Source: an uncultured Christensenella sp.
Lineage (GTDB): Bacteria; Bacillota; Clostridia; Christensenellales; Pumilibacteraceae
Direction: 5' to 3'
Assembly: GCA_910585055.1 (NCBI GenBank)
Contig: CAJUBY010000001.1
Location: 1-26,480 of the forward strand
DNA: 26,480 nt
Shown here: positions 15,014 through 22,439 of the stretch, in pieces
Numbering within the stretch: the stretch's first letter is position 1
Layout: the number at the start of each line of letters is the position of its first letter
Notes under the pieces: generated by a model
Told to the model about the DNA's origin: nothing
Databases searched by the model: none
The model's input: the letters and a program-made list of their open reading frames with translations, nothing else
Translations under genes and position numbers: made by a program

Positions 15014-15048
15014 TTATAATGCGGCGGATAACGGAAAAATTTTGCACG

Positions 15049-15071
15049 AAAAAACCCCGTACGGTACGGGG
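15049..15071 (-). terminator. Terminator of the small membrane protein gene
   Basis: CCCCGTA and TACGGGG form a 7-bp stem with a three-base loop, followed on the minus strand by six T. Confidence 0.85.
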
Positions 15072-15081
15072 CCTTTATCGA

Positions 15082-15300
15082 TCAGATGTTTAACAAGCGC
15101 AGAATGTGTTTGCTGACGATCATGAGGATGAGGTCGATCAACCATATGATCCAGAAACCGAGGAACAAACGGAGTATTCCCGCTACGATCTTACCGTCGG
15201 TAATACGCGTAACAACGCCGCAGATCCACGCCGTAACGGGGATTATAGCGAGGATAACGCTTACGATGTAAGAAAGACCGAAGTAATCGCTCTTAGCCAT
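15082..15300 (-). CDS. Small two-helix membrane protein
   Basis: A 72-residue hydrophobic protein. The ATG at 15298-15300 is chosen because AAGGAGATGAATACC precedes it; an ATG three codons earlier would overlap that site. Two membrane segments are visible, YIVSVILAIIPVTAWICGVV and ILRLFLGFWIIWLIDLILMIV, joined by a short basic loop (TRITDGKIV), and the C-terminus is basic. The layout resembles Pmp3/YqaE-type small stress proteins but the signature is not matched, so function is left open. It is monocistronic, with consensus promoter and terminator, which suggests strong independent expression. Confidence 0.75.
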   Translation of the reverse strand: MAKSDYFGLSYIVSVILAIIPVTAWICGVVTRITDGKIVAGILRLFLGFWIIWLIDLILMIVSKHILRLLNI

Positions 15301-15334
15301 GGTATTCATCTCCTTTAATTATTTTGGTGTTTTC

Positions 15335-15363
15335 ATTATACTATGTATATGCGGCACTGTCAA
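15335..15363 (-). promoter_or_regulatory. Promoter of the small membrane protein gene
   Basis: Minus-strand TTGACA (15358-15363), 17 bp, TATAAT (15335-15340), 34 bases upstream of the ATG. Confidence 0.88.
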
Positions 15364-15432
15364 GTATATTTCCCAAAATTAACACACATAAAAAAGCGGA
15401 ACGCCAGACGGCGGCGCGTATTCGCGTTACAC

Positions 15433-15461
15433 TTGACAGCCCCTCGATGTTATGATATAAT
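15433..15461 (+). promoter_or_regulatory. Promoter of the GH3 gene
   Basis: TTGACA (15433-15438), 17 bp, TATAAT (15456-15461). The expected +1 is about 15468, three bases before the ATG at 15471, leaving no room for a ribosome site. Confidence 0.88.
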
Positions 15462-15470
15462 CTTAAAAAA

Positions 15471-17831
15471 ATGGAAAACACGGAAGCGGAAAGACTGGAT
15501 ATAGAAAAAACTCTCGCGTACCTTACGCTCGACGAGAAAGTGCGTATGCTGTCGGGAGACGGGATGTGGCATACGTTCGGCACGGGCGAGCTTCCGCGCG
15601 TGCGCATGGCTGACGGACCGAACGGGCTGCGAATGACGGACGGCGCGTCGGCTTCCGCCGTGCCGGCGACATGTTATCCTTCTCCGTCTATGCTTGCAAA
15701 CAGCTGGGATCCGGCGCTGCTTTACGGCGTGGGCGCGGCTATAGGCAAAGAAGCGACCGCTATGGGCGTAAATCTTTTGCTCGCGCCGGGACTGAACATA
15801 AAACGCGATCCGCGCGGCGGACGTAATTTCGAATATTATTCGGAAGATCCGCTGCTTTCGGGCGAGCTGGGCAAAGCGTTTGTATCGGGCGTGCAATCGA
15901 CAGGCGTGGGCGCGTGCATAAAGCATTTTGCCGCCAACAACGGCGAAACATTGCGCATGTATTACGACGCGGTAATAGACCGCCGCGCCTTGCACGAGAT
16001 CTATTTAAAACCGTTCGAGCTGGCGCTTGCCGCAAAGCCCGCCGCGGTGATGGCGGCGTACAACAAACTAAACGGCGAATACTGTTCGCAGAACGGGTAC
16101 CTGCTTACCGACGTACTGCGCAAACAGTGGGGATACGGCGGCGTTGCGCTCTCCGACTGGGGCGCCGTGCACGATCGCGCCGCGGCGCTTCGCGCGGGGC
16201 TGGATCTTGCGATGCCCGATTCCGGCGGACGGTACGAAAACACGATATATGCCGCGCTGGAAAATAACGAGATAACGGAAGACGATATAGATACGGCGCT
16301 GCGCAGACTGATAAAACTTATAGACGACGTTTATCTGGAACCGTACGGCGATTACGATTCCGAGCAGCACGAGCGCGCCGCATATAACGCCGCGGCGGCA
16401 AGTATAGTAATGCTTAAAAACGACGGCGGATTTTTGCCGCTTACAAAAAATATGAAGGTCACCGTGTGCGGCGAGCTTGCCGAAACGGCGCCCGTACAGG
16501 GCGGCGGCAGTTCGCACGTAACCGCAGTCGGAGGACTTTCGCCGCTGGAAGCGTTCGGCGCGCGCGCGGTATGCGTTCAGTACTGCCGCGGCTACACTTC
16601 GGCGGATCCCGACCGCAACGCCGAACTCATACGCGAAGCCGTGGGAAACACTGCCGACAGCGACGCGGTAATAGTTTTTGTGGGTCAGCCGGCTCCGCAC
16701 GAGGGCATAGACCGCGAATCACCGGAACTGCCGCCCGAACAGAACAAACTAATCTCCGAACTTACCGCGGCAGGCAGAAAAGTCGCGGTGGTGCTATGTT
16801 CCGCCGCGCCCGTGCTTATGCCGTGGGTAAACCGCGTATACGCCGTTATCTATGCCGGACTCAACGGCAGCGGCGGCGCGCTCGCCGCGGCGGACGCGCT
16901 GTACGGCAGGATAAACCCGTGCGGTAAACTTGCGGAGACCTTCCCTGCCGACATGTCGGAACTCGATCCCGACTTCGGCGCGGCGGTGCGTCCGTACCGC
17001 GAAAGCATTTTCGTCGGCTACAGATATTACGACGCGGTAGGCAAGCGCGTGCTGTTCCCGTTCGGGCACGGAATGTCGTTTTCGGAAATAAACTACGACG
17101 GCATAGACGTAACGCGCGCAGGCGACGCCGAATTCGACGTTACGATAACTCTGTCCAACCGATCGGTGCGCGACGCGTACGAAACGGTGCAGATATACGT
17201 CGCGGACTGCACGGGCAGGATAATGTGCGCAAAAAAACAGCTTGCCGCTTTCCGCAAAGTTTTTGTGGAAGGTCAGACTTCGACGTCCGTAACGGTACGA
17301 CTCGACCGTCGCGCCTTTGAGTTTTACAATACAGCCGCCGACGCCTTTGATGTAGCAGACGGCGAATACAATATAATAGTAGCGGCGTCCGCCGCCGACG
17401 TAAAGCATACCGCCGCCGTAAAAGTAAAGGGCAATTTTTTCGGGCGTATCTCCGCGCCCCCGGCTTACGCGCAACCGCGCCTGTCGGAAATAACCGACGC
17501 CGACTTCGAAGCCCTTTCCGGGATAAAAATAGCGCCGCCGCCCGTTCCTGCCGTAAAAGGCGGTTACACATTGGACAACTGCATCGACGATATAAAACAT
17601 ACCCTGCCCGGGCGTATCGCCAAAATGTCCGTAATGCGCCGCGCAAAAAGCATAGGCGCGGAAAACAGCCCCGAACGTCTGGCGTTTATAGCTAACGCGA
17701 TGTTCACGCCGCTGTACGCCGTGAGCATGATGTCGGACGGCGCAATGCCGCTCAGTCGCGCCGTCGGGCTTACGGAAATGGCAAACGGGCATTTCTTTAA
17801 AGGACTGCGGCTTATCTTAAAAAAACAGTGA
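15471..17831 (+). CDS. Glycoside hydrolase family 3 (beta-glucosidase/xylosidase type)
   Basis: A 786-residue enzyme, probably cytoplasmic since no signal peptide is present, releasing terminal sugars from beta-linked oligosaccharides. Domain order: catalytic barrel (about residues 15-285) with RDPRGGRNFEYYSEDP, KHFAANNGE and the nucleophile D229 in ALSDWGAVHD; alpha/beta sandwich (about 305-545) with SIVMLKNDGGFLPL and PFGHGMSF; fibronectin-III-like domain (about 555-640) with VTITLSNRSVRDAYETVQIYV. A C-terminal extension of about 130 residues has helical, partly hydrophobic stretches. The ATG has no ribosome site, only a run of A, so translation is probably leaderless; the family's N-terminal LTLDEKVRMLSGDG begins before the next Met. 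Sugar specificity cannot be read off. Confidence 0.93.
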   Translation: MENTEAERLDIEKTLAYLTLDEKVRMLSGDGMWHTFGTGELPRVRMADGPNGLRMTDGASASAVPATCYPSPSMLANSWDPALLYGVGAAIGKEATAMGVNLLLAPGLNIKRDPRGGRNFEYYSEDPLLSGELGKAFVSGVQSTGVGACIKHFAANNGETLRMYYDAVIDRRALHEIYLKPFELALAAKPAAVMAAYNKLNGEYCSQNGYLLTDVLRKQWGYGGVALSDWGAVHDRAAALRAGLDLAMPDSGGRYENTIYAALENNEITEDDIDTALRRLIKLIDDVYLEPYGDYDSEQHERAAYNAAAASIVMLKNDGGFLPLTKNMKVTVCGELAETAPVQGGGSSHVTAVGGLSPLEAFGARAVCVQYCRGYTSADPDRNAELIREAVGNTADSDAVIVFVGQPAPHEGIDRESPELPPEQNKLISELTAAGRKVAVVLCSAAPVLMPWVNRVYAVIYAGLNGSGGALAAADALYGRINPCGKLAETFPADMSELDPDFGAAVRPYRESIFVGYRYYDAVGKRVLFPFGHGMSFSEINYDGIDVTRAGDAEFDVTITLSNRSVRDAYETVQIYVADCTGRIMCAKKQLAAFRKVFVEGQTSTSVTVRLDRRAFEFYNTAADAFDVADGEYNIIVAASAADVKHTAAVKVKGNFFGRISAPPAYAQPRLSEITDADFEALSGIKIAPPPVPAVKGGYTLDNCIDDIKHTLPGRIAKMSVMRRAKSIGAENSPERLAFIANAMFTPLYAVSMMSDGAMPLSRAVGLTEMANGHFFKGLRLILKKQ

Positions 17832-17850
17832 CCGCGCGGCACAGTGCGCG

Positions 17851-18190
17851 CCCGATCTAACTCGGTCATATACATAAACCGTCATATCCGCACATTACTA
17901 CACATTTGCCGCCGGTCGACAACATTATCCGACATTAGTACACGACCGTTTACGATCCGGCACGGTTTTTTACGACAGGTCACATTCGCCGACAATTATT
18001 TACAGCGCTAAACATTATCACACGACAGCCGACAATTACTCACATTCACATACTGCCGTTTACAATGTTATACATATTTCTGCGATCACTTACGACAGCA
18101 AACAACAAAGGACAAAATCCGACATCGGATAACAACAACCGACACGGCTATACAATTGTCTACGGTTGCTTACGATAACTTACAATAACC
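17851..18190. repeat. Phased 10-bp array, consensus N-A-C-R-N6, 34 units
   Basis: Cut into consecutive 10-mers starting at 17851, this non-coding stretch has C at the third position in 34 of 34 units, A or G at the fourth in 33, and A at the second in 29. Examples: TACATAAACC at 17871, GACAATTATT at 17991, TACGACAGCA at 18091, TACAATAACC at 18181. The other six positions vary freely. The unit length never slips by a base. The array begins 19 bases after the GH3 stop and ends right before the ribosome site of the RelA/SpoT-like gene. No open frame, hairpin-T terminator or convincing promoter was seen inside. Function unknown. Confidence 0.9.
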
Positions 18191-18205
18191 GAAAAGCGGT
18201 GAGAA

Positions 18206-19498
18206 ATGGGAAAACTCGAAGTTTTTGATTATATAGAAACGGCGGCGCGCGTGCTCGACGAAAACCTGGTCGCGTTCACTCACGCCGCGGACAAGCTTAC
18301 CGAATATCTTAACGGCGCGTTCGGCAATATCGACGCTACGATAGGCGTTTCTTCGCGCATAAAAACGCGCGACAGCCTAAAGGAAAAAATACTGCGCAAC
18401 AGCCTGTACCGCGACACGCCTGCCGACAGGCTGGTATTCGAAATGCACGACATAATAGGCGTCAAACTGGAATGCAGATTTTTTAAAGACGAAGCGTTTT
18501 TGTACGACAAGATACGCGAAGTGTTCTGCACTGAGCTGGAAGACGGGTTCTACTGCCCTGCCGACAAAAAAGCGGTGCGTTTAAAGCTGGACGAACCGCA
18601 GCCCGAATACCAAAAAAACGGCTACGCCATATACCGTATCGACGGAAGCGTCTTATATGCCGGCAACAGTTACAACTTCGAACTTCAGATAAAATCGCTT
18701 GTCAACAGCTTTTGGTCCGAGATAGAACACAAGCTCATATACAAAAACAACCGGCTCAGTCAGTTCGACCAAATAATGAAAGAACTGTTAAACTACACCC
18801 ACGAAAGCCTGTCGGGGATAGACCATCAACTCAATCTTATATTCGACAGAATGTCGGGCAACGCGATCCACAACCAACAGGAACAGCTTAAAAGCATGCT
18901 TGCGCTCGGCCTCAACGAAATGTACACCGCAATAGTAAAAGCGCACACCGGAATACCCGTTTCGATCGCCGAGTACACCGAAGCGATAGTAGACTATCTT
19001 ATAACCGCTTCCACGTACAGAAACGACATGACGGGCGACTCGTTTCTTAAGACGGTAACGGAAAATTTCACCAAACACGCCCCCCATGCGGACAGCGAAG
19101 CGTTACGGCGCGCGGCGATGATGGACGGCGACAATTACGGCGGACTGTTCGTCAGTCTTATGAAGTGGGTACGCGAGCTTGATTACGGGTCTATATCAAT
19201 AGGCGAAAACATAGATATTACCGTCGCGCTCGACGGGATATACAACGACGTTGCCGGGATATTTCTAAAGGACATAAACAGTGATTTTTATTTGAATACA
19301 TTTTTCCATATCTACTTTTCGCTCGAACGCGGCACGGACTGCCGGGACTTTACCGACTACATCACATACTACACCGACAGGATAATGTCCGGAAAAACGC
19401 AGGAACAGCGCTACCGCACGCTCGCCCGTCTGTCCGAGATACCGGCAAACAAACTGCCGCTTATCGACACGGTAAAAATGCTGGAAAATATACGGTAA
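18206..19498 (+). CDS. RelA/SpoT-domain nucleotidyltransferase-like protein
   Basis: A 430-residue protein whose N-terminal half (about residues 35-215) is a RelA/SpoT synthetase-type domain: SRIKTRDSLKEKI, DIIGVKLECRF, KNGYAIYRI, then FELQIKSLVNSFWSEIEHKLIYK. It lacks the HD hydrolase, TGS and ACT domains of long RSH enzymes. Two usual synthetase positions differ: Arg is Lys in DIIGVK, and the GYxSxH signature reads GYAIYR. So ppGpp synthesis is not certain. The C-terminal 200 residues are helical and unrecognised. GGTGAG precedes the ATG. It directly follows the phased 10-bp array and is 9 bases from the oxidoreductase gene downstream, with which it forms an operon. Confidence 0.8.
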   Translation: MGKLEVFDYIETAARVLDENLVAFTHAADKLTEYLNGAFGNIDATIGVSSRIKTRDSLKEKILRNSLYRDTPADRLVFEMHDIIGVKLECRFFKDEAFLYDKIREVFCTELEDGFYCPADKKAVRLKLDEPQPEYQKNGYAIYRIDGSVLYAGNSYNFELQIKSLVNSFWSEIEHKLIYKNNRLSQFDQIMKELLNYTHESLSGIDHQLNLIFDRMSGNAIHNQQEQLKSMLALGLNEMYTAIVKAHTGIPVSIAEYTEAIVDYLITASTYRNDMTGDSFLKTVTENFTKHAPHADSEALRRAAMMDGDNYGGLFVSLMKWVRELDYGSISIGENIDITVALDGIYNDVAGIFLKDINSDFYLNTFFHIYFSLERGTDCRDFTDYITYYTDRIMSGKTQEQRYRTLARLSEIPANKLPLIDTVKMLENIR

Positions 19499-19507
19499 GG
19501 AGATATT

Positions 19508-20131
19508 ATGAAGGTATTATTGGTAAACGGAAGTCCGCGGCAAAACGGCTGCACTCACACCGCGCTTTGCGAGATACAAAAAACGCTGGATGCGGAAAAT
19601 ATAAAAGCCGAAATATTTTGGCTCGGGAACAAACAAATACGCGACTGCATAGCCTGCGGTGGCTGCGTCGGCAAAGGCAAATGCGTATTCGGCGACGACG
19701 CGGCAAACGAACTTATAGAAAAAGCGGCGCAGTCGGACGGATTTGTGTTCGGCTCCCCCGTCTATTACGCGCACCCGACAGGTCGGCTGCTGTCCGTACT
19801 CGACCGCGCGTTTTACGCCGGAAAATATGCTTTTATGTACAAACCTGCGGCGGCGATCGTTTCGGCGCGGCGCGGCGGGACCGCGTCGTCGTTCGACGTT
19901 ATAAACAAATACTTTACGATCTCGCAAATGCCCGTTATCTCTTCGACGTATTGGAACATGGTTTACGGCTCAAAACCCGAAGACGTATTACAGGACGCCG
20001 AAGGGTTGCAGACAATGCGGAACATCGCGCACAATATGGCTTATCTTCTTAAATGTATCGACGCCGGCAGGATCTGCGGCGTTCCCATGCCTCAAACCGA
20101 ACTGTCCGAAAAAACGAATTTTATAAAATAA
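19508..20131 (+). CDS. NAD(P)H-dependent FMN reductase / flavodoxin-fold oxidoreductase
   Basis: A 207-residue flavoprotein of the NADPH-dependent FMN reductase family. The FMN phosphate loop is VNGSPRQNGCTHTAL (residues 6-20), followed by a Cys cluster CIACGGCVGKGKC typical of the iron-sulfur-flavoprotein-like branch, though whether it binds a cluster is uncertain. GFVFGSPVYYAHPTGRLLSVLDR is the second FMN-contact loop. TAAGGAGATATT precedes the ATG, overlapping the end of the RelA/SpoT-like gene. Its link to that gene is by operon only. A strong terminator follows. Confidence 0.88.
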   Translation: MKVLLVNGSPRQNGCTHTALCEIQKTLDAENIKAEIFWLGNKQIRDCIACGGCVGKGKCVFGDDAANELIEKAAQSDGFVFGSPVYYAHPTGRLLSVLDRAFYAGKYAFMYKPAAAIVSARRGGTASSFDVINKYFTISQMPVISSTYWNMVYGSKPEDVLQDAEGLQTMRNIAHNMAYLLKCIDAGRICGVPMPQTELSEKTNFIK

Positions 20132-20147
20132 ATAACACGTTTTATAA

Positions 20148-20180
20148 ACACCGTAGCTAAATAATATACGGTGTTTTTTT
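20148..20180 (+). terminator. Terminator after the FMN reductase gene
   Basis: ACACCGTA (20148-20155) pairs with TACGGTGT (20167-20174), followed by a run of T. It also separates this operon from the convergent accessory region. Confidence 0.88.
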
Positions 20181-20200
20181 GTGCGACAATGCCGCGCGGC

Positions 20201-20431
20201 TTACTTATCCTTTTGGGCAAATTCACGTATGCAAAGTACATAGTTCGCATCAAGGTCGAGAATTTCGCAAAATTTAGCAAAAGTATCGAGCGCCGGTAAA
20301 GATTTTCCGCAAGCGTACTCCGAAACCGTTTGTTGCCCTACACCCAAACTATGCGCTATTTCCACCTGAGTAAGTCCGCTTTGTTTGATAGCTTCCGCTA
20401 TTTTCAGACTGATTTTATTATCGACAGCCAT
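20201..20431 (-). CDS. XRE-family repressor, module 1
   Basis: A 76-residue helix-turn-helix protein. The ATG at 20429-20431 follows GAGGTAAGAAAA; the longer open frame upstream runs through the operators and is not a gene. The fold is compact: ISLKIAEAIKQSGLTQVEIAHSLGVGQQTVSEYACGKSLPALDTFAKFCEILDL. The recognition helix contains GQQTVSEYACG. The tail DANYVLCIREFAQKDK is shared with the two paralogues at 22086 and 22440, which are clearly homologous along their whole length. It is divergent from the small protein at 20598 across three TACGTG-N5-CACGTA sites that overlap both promoters, so it should repress both. Confidence 0.9.
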   Translation of the reverse strand: MAVDNKISLKIAEAIKQSGLTQVEIAHSLGVGQQTVSEYACGKSLPALDTFAKFCEILDLDANYVLCIREFAQKDK

Positions 20432-20450
20432 TTTTCTTACCTCTATGATA

Positions 20451-20529
20451 ATTATACGTGATACACACGTAAAATACTTGACATACGTGTAATACACGTA
20501 GTATTATATTGCTACGTGCATTACACGTA
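20451..20529. promoter_or_regulatory. Module 1 divergent promoters with three TACGTG-N5-CACGTA operators
   Basis: Three 17-bp sites start at 20455, 20484 and 20513, exactly 29 bp apart: TACGTGATACACACGTA, TACGTGTAATACACGTA and TACGTGCATTACACGTA. The plus promoter is TTGACA (20478-20483), 18 bp, TATTAT (20502-20507); the middle operator fills its spacer. The minus -10 TATAAT (20451-20456) for the repressor gene overlaps the first operator, and the third covers the plus start point. Confidence 0.88.
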
Positions 20530-20597
20530 AACAGGTCTTTTAAATATATATTCACAGATACGGTAATGATCAAAATAATATATCCGGACGGTGTCAA

Positions 20598-20870
20598 ATG
20601 AAAAAAACGCAAACAAAATATTTATCGGTTTCGCTGGAGATAGCGACCGCATTGATCGAATGTATAGAAAGCAACTGCGTAGATCTTATGTATAACGACG
20701 AATTTAAAAACCGGATAAACGCTTTGCGTAAATGCGTCGACGATATGTATGCCGTAGACGAAGGCTACGAAGTAAGCGATATGTATTTGACTGTGGAATG
20801 CAAACCTATGCAGCAGCCCAAGCCTGCCGATATAAACAAACACCCGACGGCAAACAAAAAAATATTATGA
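20598..20870 (+). CDS. Unknown 90-residue protein A, paralogue of the protein at 22901
   Basis: I do not recognise this family. The product begins MKKTQTKYLSVSLEIATALI and contains ECIESNC, KCVDDMYAVDEGYEVSDMY and a Pro-rich tail (CKPMQQPKPADINKHP). It is acidic, mostly helical by pattern, and has four Cys. It has no signal peptide or membrane segment. The paralogue differs at only about a dozen positions before the divergent last residues, so the duplication is recent. The ribosome site is weak (GACGGTG). The leader is about 85 bases. Expression is set by the module 1 promoter and its three operators. An effector or antirepressor role is possible but not shown. Confidence 0.75.
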   Translation: MKKTQTKYLSVSLEIATALIECIESNCVDLMYNDEFKNRINALRKCVDDMYAVDEGYEVSDMYLTVECKPMQQPKPADINKHPTANKKIL

Positions 20871-20996
20871 CGCAACTATTATTTATATCACTCCTAGCGT
20901 AGCGAAGAGCCTATAGCATTTTTGCCGCCCACATACTCTGTTCTATTTCCCACTCGACGTCTCATTCCGCCGATTTCGGAAAATATTTTATTTTAC

Positions 20997-21974
20997 CTAA
21001 TTTTTACATAAAACCTGCGTACCGCAAAGCCGCCCGAAACACTTATCATTTTTTTCAAATTCGGCGAATACGCTCCGTTTACCGATACTCCTCGATCTTA
21101 AAATAATCGAGATACTTTTTAAATTTATCCTGCGCCGCAAGACAGTATCGCGCAGGTATCCGCGTTCGGTAGTCCATTCCCGCAGACCGCGGTAATAAAT
21201 CATCTTATACTCGTCGTCTATTATAAAAGGTACGATATTATGCTTTAAGCATTCCTTAAACAGCAACAGCCTGCCCACGCGCCCGTTCCCGTCCTGAAAC
21301 GGGTGTATACGCTCGAACTCGTAATGAAAATCCAAAAGATCGTCAGGCGACTTGTCTTTACTGCGTCCGTAACGGTCAAGCAAATCCCTTATCTTTTCTT
21401 CCGTTTCTTCGGGCTGTGCGGTGGACATTCCGCCAACGGTGTTAGGGAATTTCTTGTAGCCGCCCACAACAAACCAATCTTTACGTGAATCCGTCGTACC
21501 GTTTTTTAACGTACGGTGCAATTCTTTAATAAACGCTTCGGTTATCTGCCGCCGCGCGTTATCTATTATAAGATCCACGCACTTAAAATGATTGGCGGTC
21601 TCCACTATATCGTCCGCACTGACAGCATTGCCGTCCGACAATACGGTGTTTGTCTCGAATATATACCGCGTCTGATCGTGAGTAAGACGGCTGCCTTCGA
21701 TACGGTTGGAATTATATGTCAAATCTATCTGCACTTTATGATAAATGCCGCCCGATAGTTTAGCCTTTTTTTCCGCAACAAGTATTTCGAGCAGAGTCCG
21801 CGGCGCTTCCGTTCGCCTGTTTGCCCTATCCGGCTTTTGCGCCCCGTCGGGTATATTCCACGTTTTCCCCGTGATAAAAGCCCCGTCTATCTTTCCGGCA
21901 ACGCAATAATTCCGAACGCTTCGCTCGGATACGCCCCACTTTTTTGCTGTTTCGGTTGACGATAAATACTTCAT
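20997..21974 (-). CDS. Fic-domain AMP-transferase-like protein with frameshifted C-terminus
   Basis: A 325-codon gene. Residues 1-45 form an excisionase/MerR-like helix-turn-helix (STETAKKWGVSERSVRNYCVAGKIDGAFITGKTWNIP). The Fic motif is HPFQDGNGRVGR (224-235), intact for nucleotidyl transfer to a target hydroxyl. The inhibitory motif S-x-x-x-E-G is at 89-94 (SNRIEG), upstream of the Fic core, so this is a class II Fic with built-in autoinhibition. After residue 277 the frame is wrong: the neighbouring frame reads CLAAQDKFKKYLDYFKIEEYR and stops at 21079-21081, the natural Fic tail. One base lost near 21144 replaces it by 48 unrelated residues. Its promoter contains paired TTGCCG/CGGCAA sites. 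Confidence 0.88.
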   Translation of the reverse strand: MKYLSSTETAKKWGVSERSVRNYCVAGKIDGAFITGKTWNIPDGAQKPDRANRRTEAPRTLLEILVAEKKAKLSGGIYHKVQIDLTYNSNRIEGSRLTHDQTRYIFETNTVLSDGNAVSADDIVETANHFKCVDLIIDNARRQITEAFIKELHRTLKNGTTDSRKDWFVVGGYKKFPNTVGGMSTAQPEETEEKIRDLLDRYGRSKDKSPDDLLDFHYEFERIHPFQDGNGRVGRLLLFKECLKHNIVPFIIDDEYKMIYYRGLREWTTERGYLRDTVLRRRINLKSISIILRSRSIGKRSVFAEFEKNDKCFGRLCGTQVLCKN

Positions 21975-21992
21975 TGCGATCTACCCAAATCG

Positions 21993-22065
21993 ATTATACA
22001 CCGTTATCGGCAAAAATGCAACAAAGAGTTATGGTTTTTATCAATTATATTGCCGATAACGGCAA
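21993..22065 (-). promoter_or_regulatory. Fic promoter with two TTGCCG-N4-CGGCAA-type operators
   Basis: Minus-strand TTGCAT (22016-22021), 17 bp, TATAAT (21993-21998). The spacer holds CCGTTATCGGCAA (22001-22013); its inverse TTGCCGATAACGGCAA lies at 22050-22065. Centres are 52 bp apart, about five helical turns, so binding on one face and looping are plausible. The Fic N-terminal helix-turn-helix is a candidate binder. Confidence 0.65.
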
Positions 22066-22085
22066 AGACCGTGTCTATGCACGGC

Positions 22086-22316
22086 TTACTTATCCTTTTC
22101 GGCAAACTCGTGTATACAAAGTATATCGTTTGCGTCAAGGTCCAGTACTTCGCAAAGATTAGCCAATGTATCCACCGCAGGCATCGCCCTACCTGTTAAA
22201 TACTGTGCTAACGATTGTTGCGCTATTCCAATGCGCCGAGCAAGCTCCTTTTGAGTTATACCGCTCTCACGAATTGCTATTATAAGTTTAACTCGAATTT
22301 GATCGTTTGTAATCAT
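22086..22316 (-). CDS. XRE-family repressor, module 2
   Basis: A 76-residue paralogue of the repressors at 20201 and 22440. It begins MITNDQIRVKLIIAIRESGITQ and has the helix-turn-helix KELARRIGIAQQSLAQYLTGRAMPAVDTLANLCEVLDLDAND, ending LCIHEFAEKDK. The recognition helix (AQQSLAQYLTG) differs from module 1 (GQQTVSEYACG), matching the different half-sites in front of it. GGTGCTTT precedes the ATG. The module lacks a target gene on its other side: the plus promoter runs into the 3' end of repressor 3. It is the repressor nearest upstream of fic on the same strand. Confidence 0.9.
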   Translation of the reverse strand: MITNDQIRVKLIIAIRESGITQKELARRIGIAQQSLAQYLTGRAMPAVDTLANLCEVLDLDANDILCIHEFAEKDK

Positions 22317-22345
22317 AAAGCACCGTATAATAATAGTTTGTAATT

Positions 22346-22424
22346 ATTATACAGTAAATGACTGTAAAATGCTTGACAATCAGTCTATGACTGTAGTATT
22401 ATACTCTTACAGTCATTGACTGAA
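22346..22424. promoter_or_regulatory. Module 2 divergent promoters with three TACAGT-N5-ACTGTA operators
   Basis: Sites start at 22350, 22379 and 22408, again exactly 29 bp apart: TACAGTAAATGACTGTA, ATCAGTCTATGACTGTA, TACAGTCATTGACTGAA. The plus promoter is TTGACA (22373-22378), 18 bp, TATTAT (22397-22402) with the middle site filling its spacer. The minus -10 TATAAT is at 22346-22351. No sense gene follows the plus promoter. Confidence 0.88.
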
Positions 22425-22439
22425 AATTCTGCAAAGAAA

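Noticed and set aside
16794..17792. 332-codon minus-strand open frame opposite the GH3 gene
   Set aside because: The GH3 frame has full family motifs; this long shadow arises from GC-rich codon positions.
17831..17860. Possible intrinsic terminator after the GH3 gene
   Set aside because: CGCGC and GCGCG could pair here, but no T run follows, so it was not called.
17851..18190. CRISPR array or coding repeat as an explanation of the phased array
   Set aside because: The units are 10 bp with only two to three fixed bases, there are no repeats of 23-40 bp with spacers, and no reading frame stays open across it. A 10-bp unit would also shift frame at each repeat.
20432..20497. N-terminal extension of the module 1 repressor
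   Set aside because: The extra 22 codons cover the operator and the -10 element. The ATG at 20431 has a good ribosome site, and the paralogues have no such extension.
20871..20996. Terminator for protein A
   Set aside because: TTCCG and CGGAA near 20965 could form a five-base stem before an AT-rich run, but it is too weak to call with confidence.
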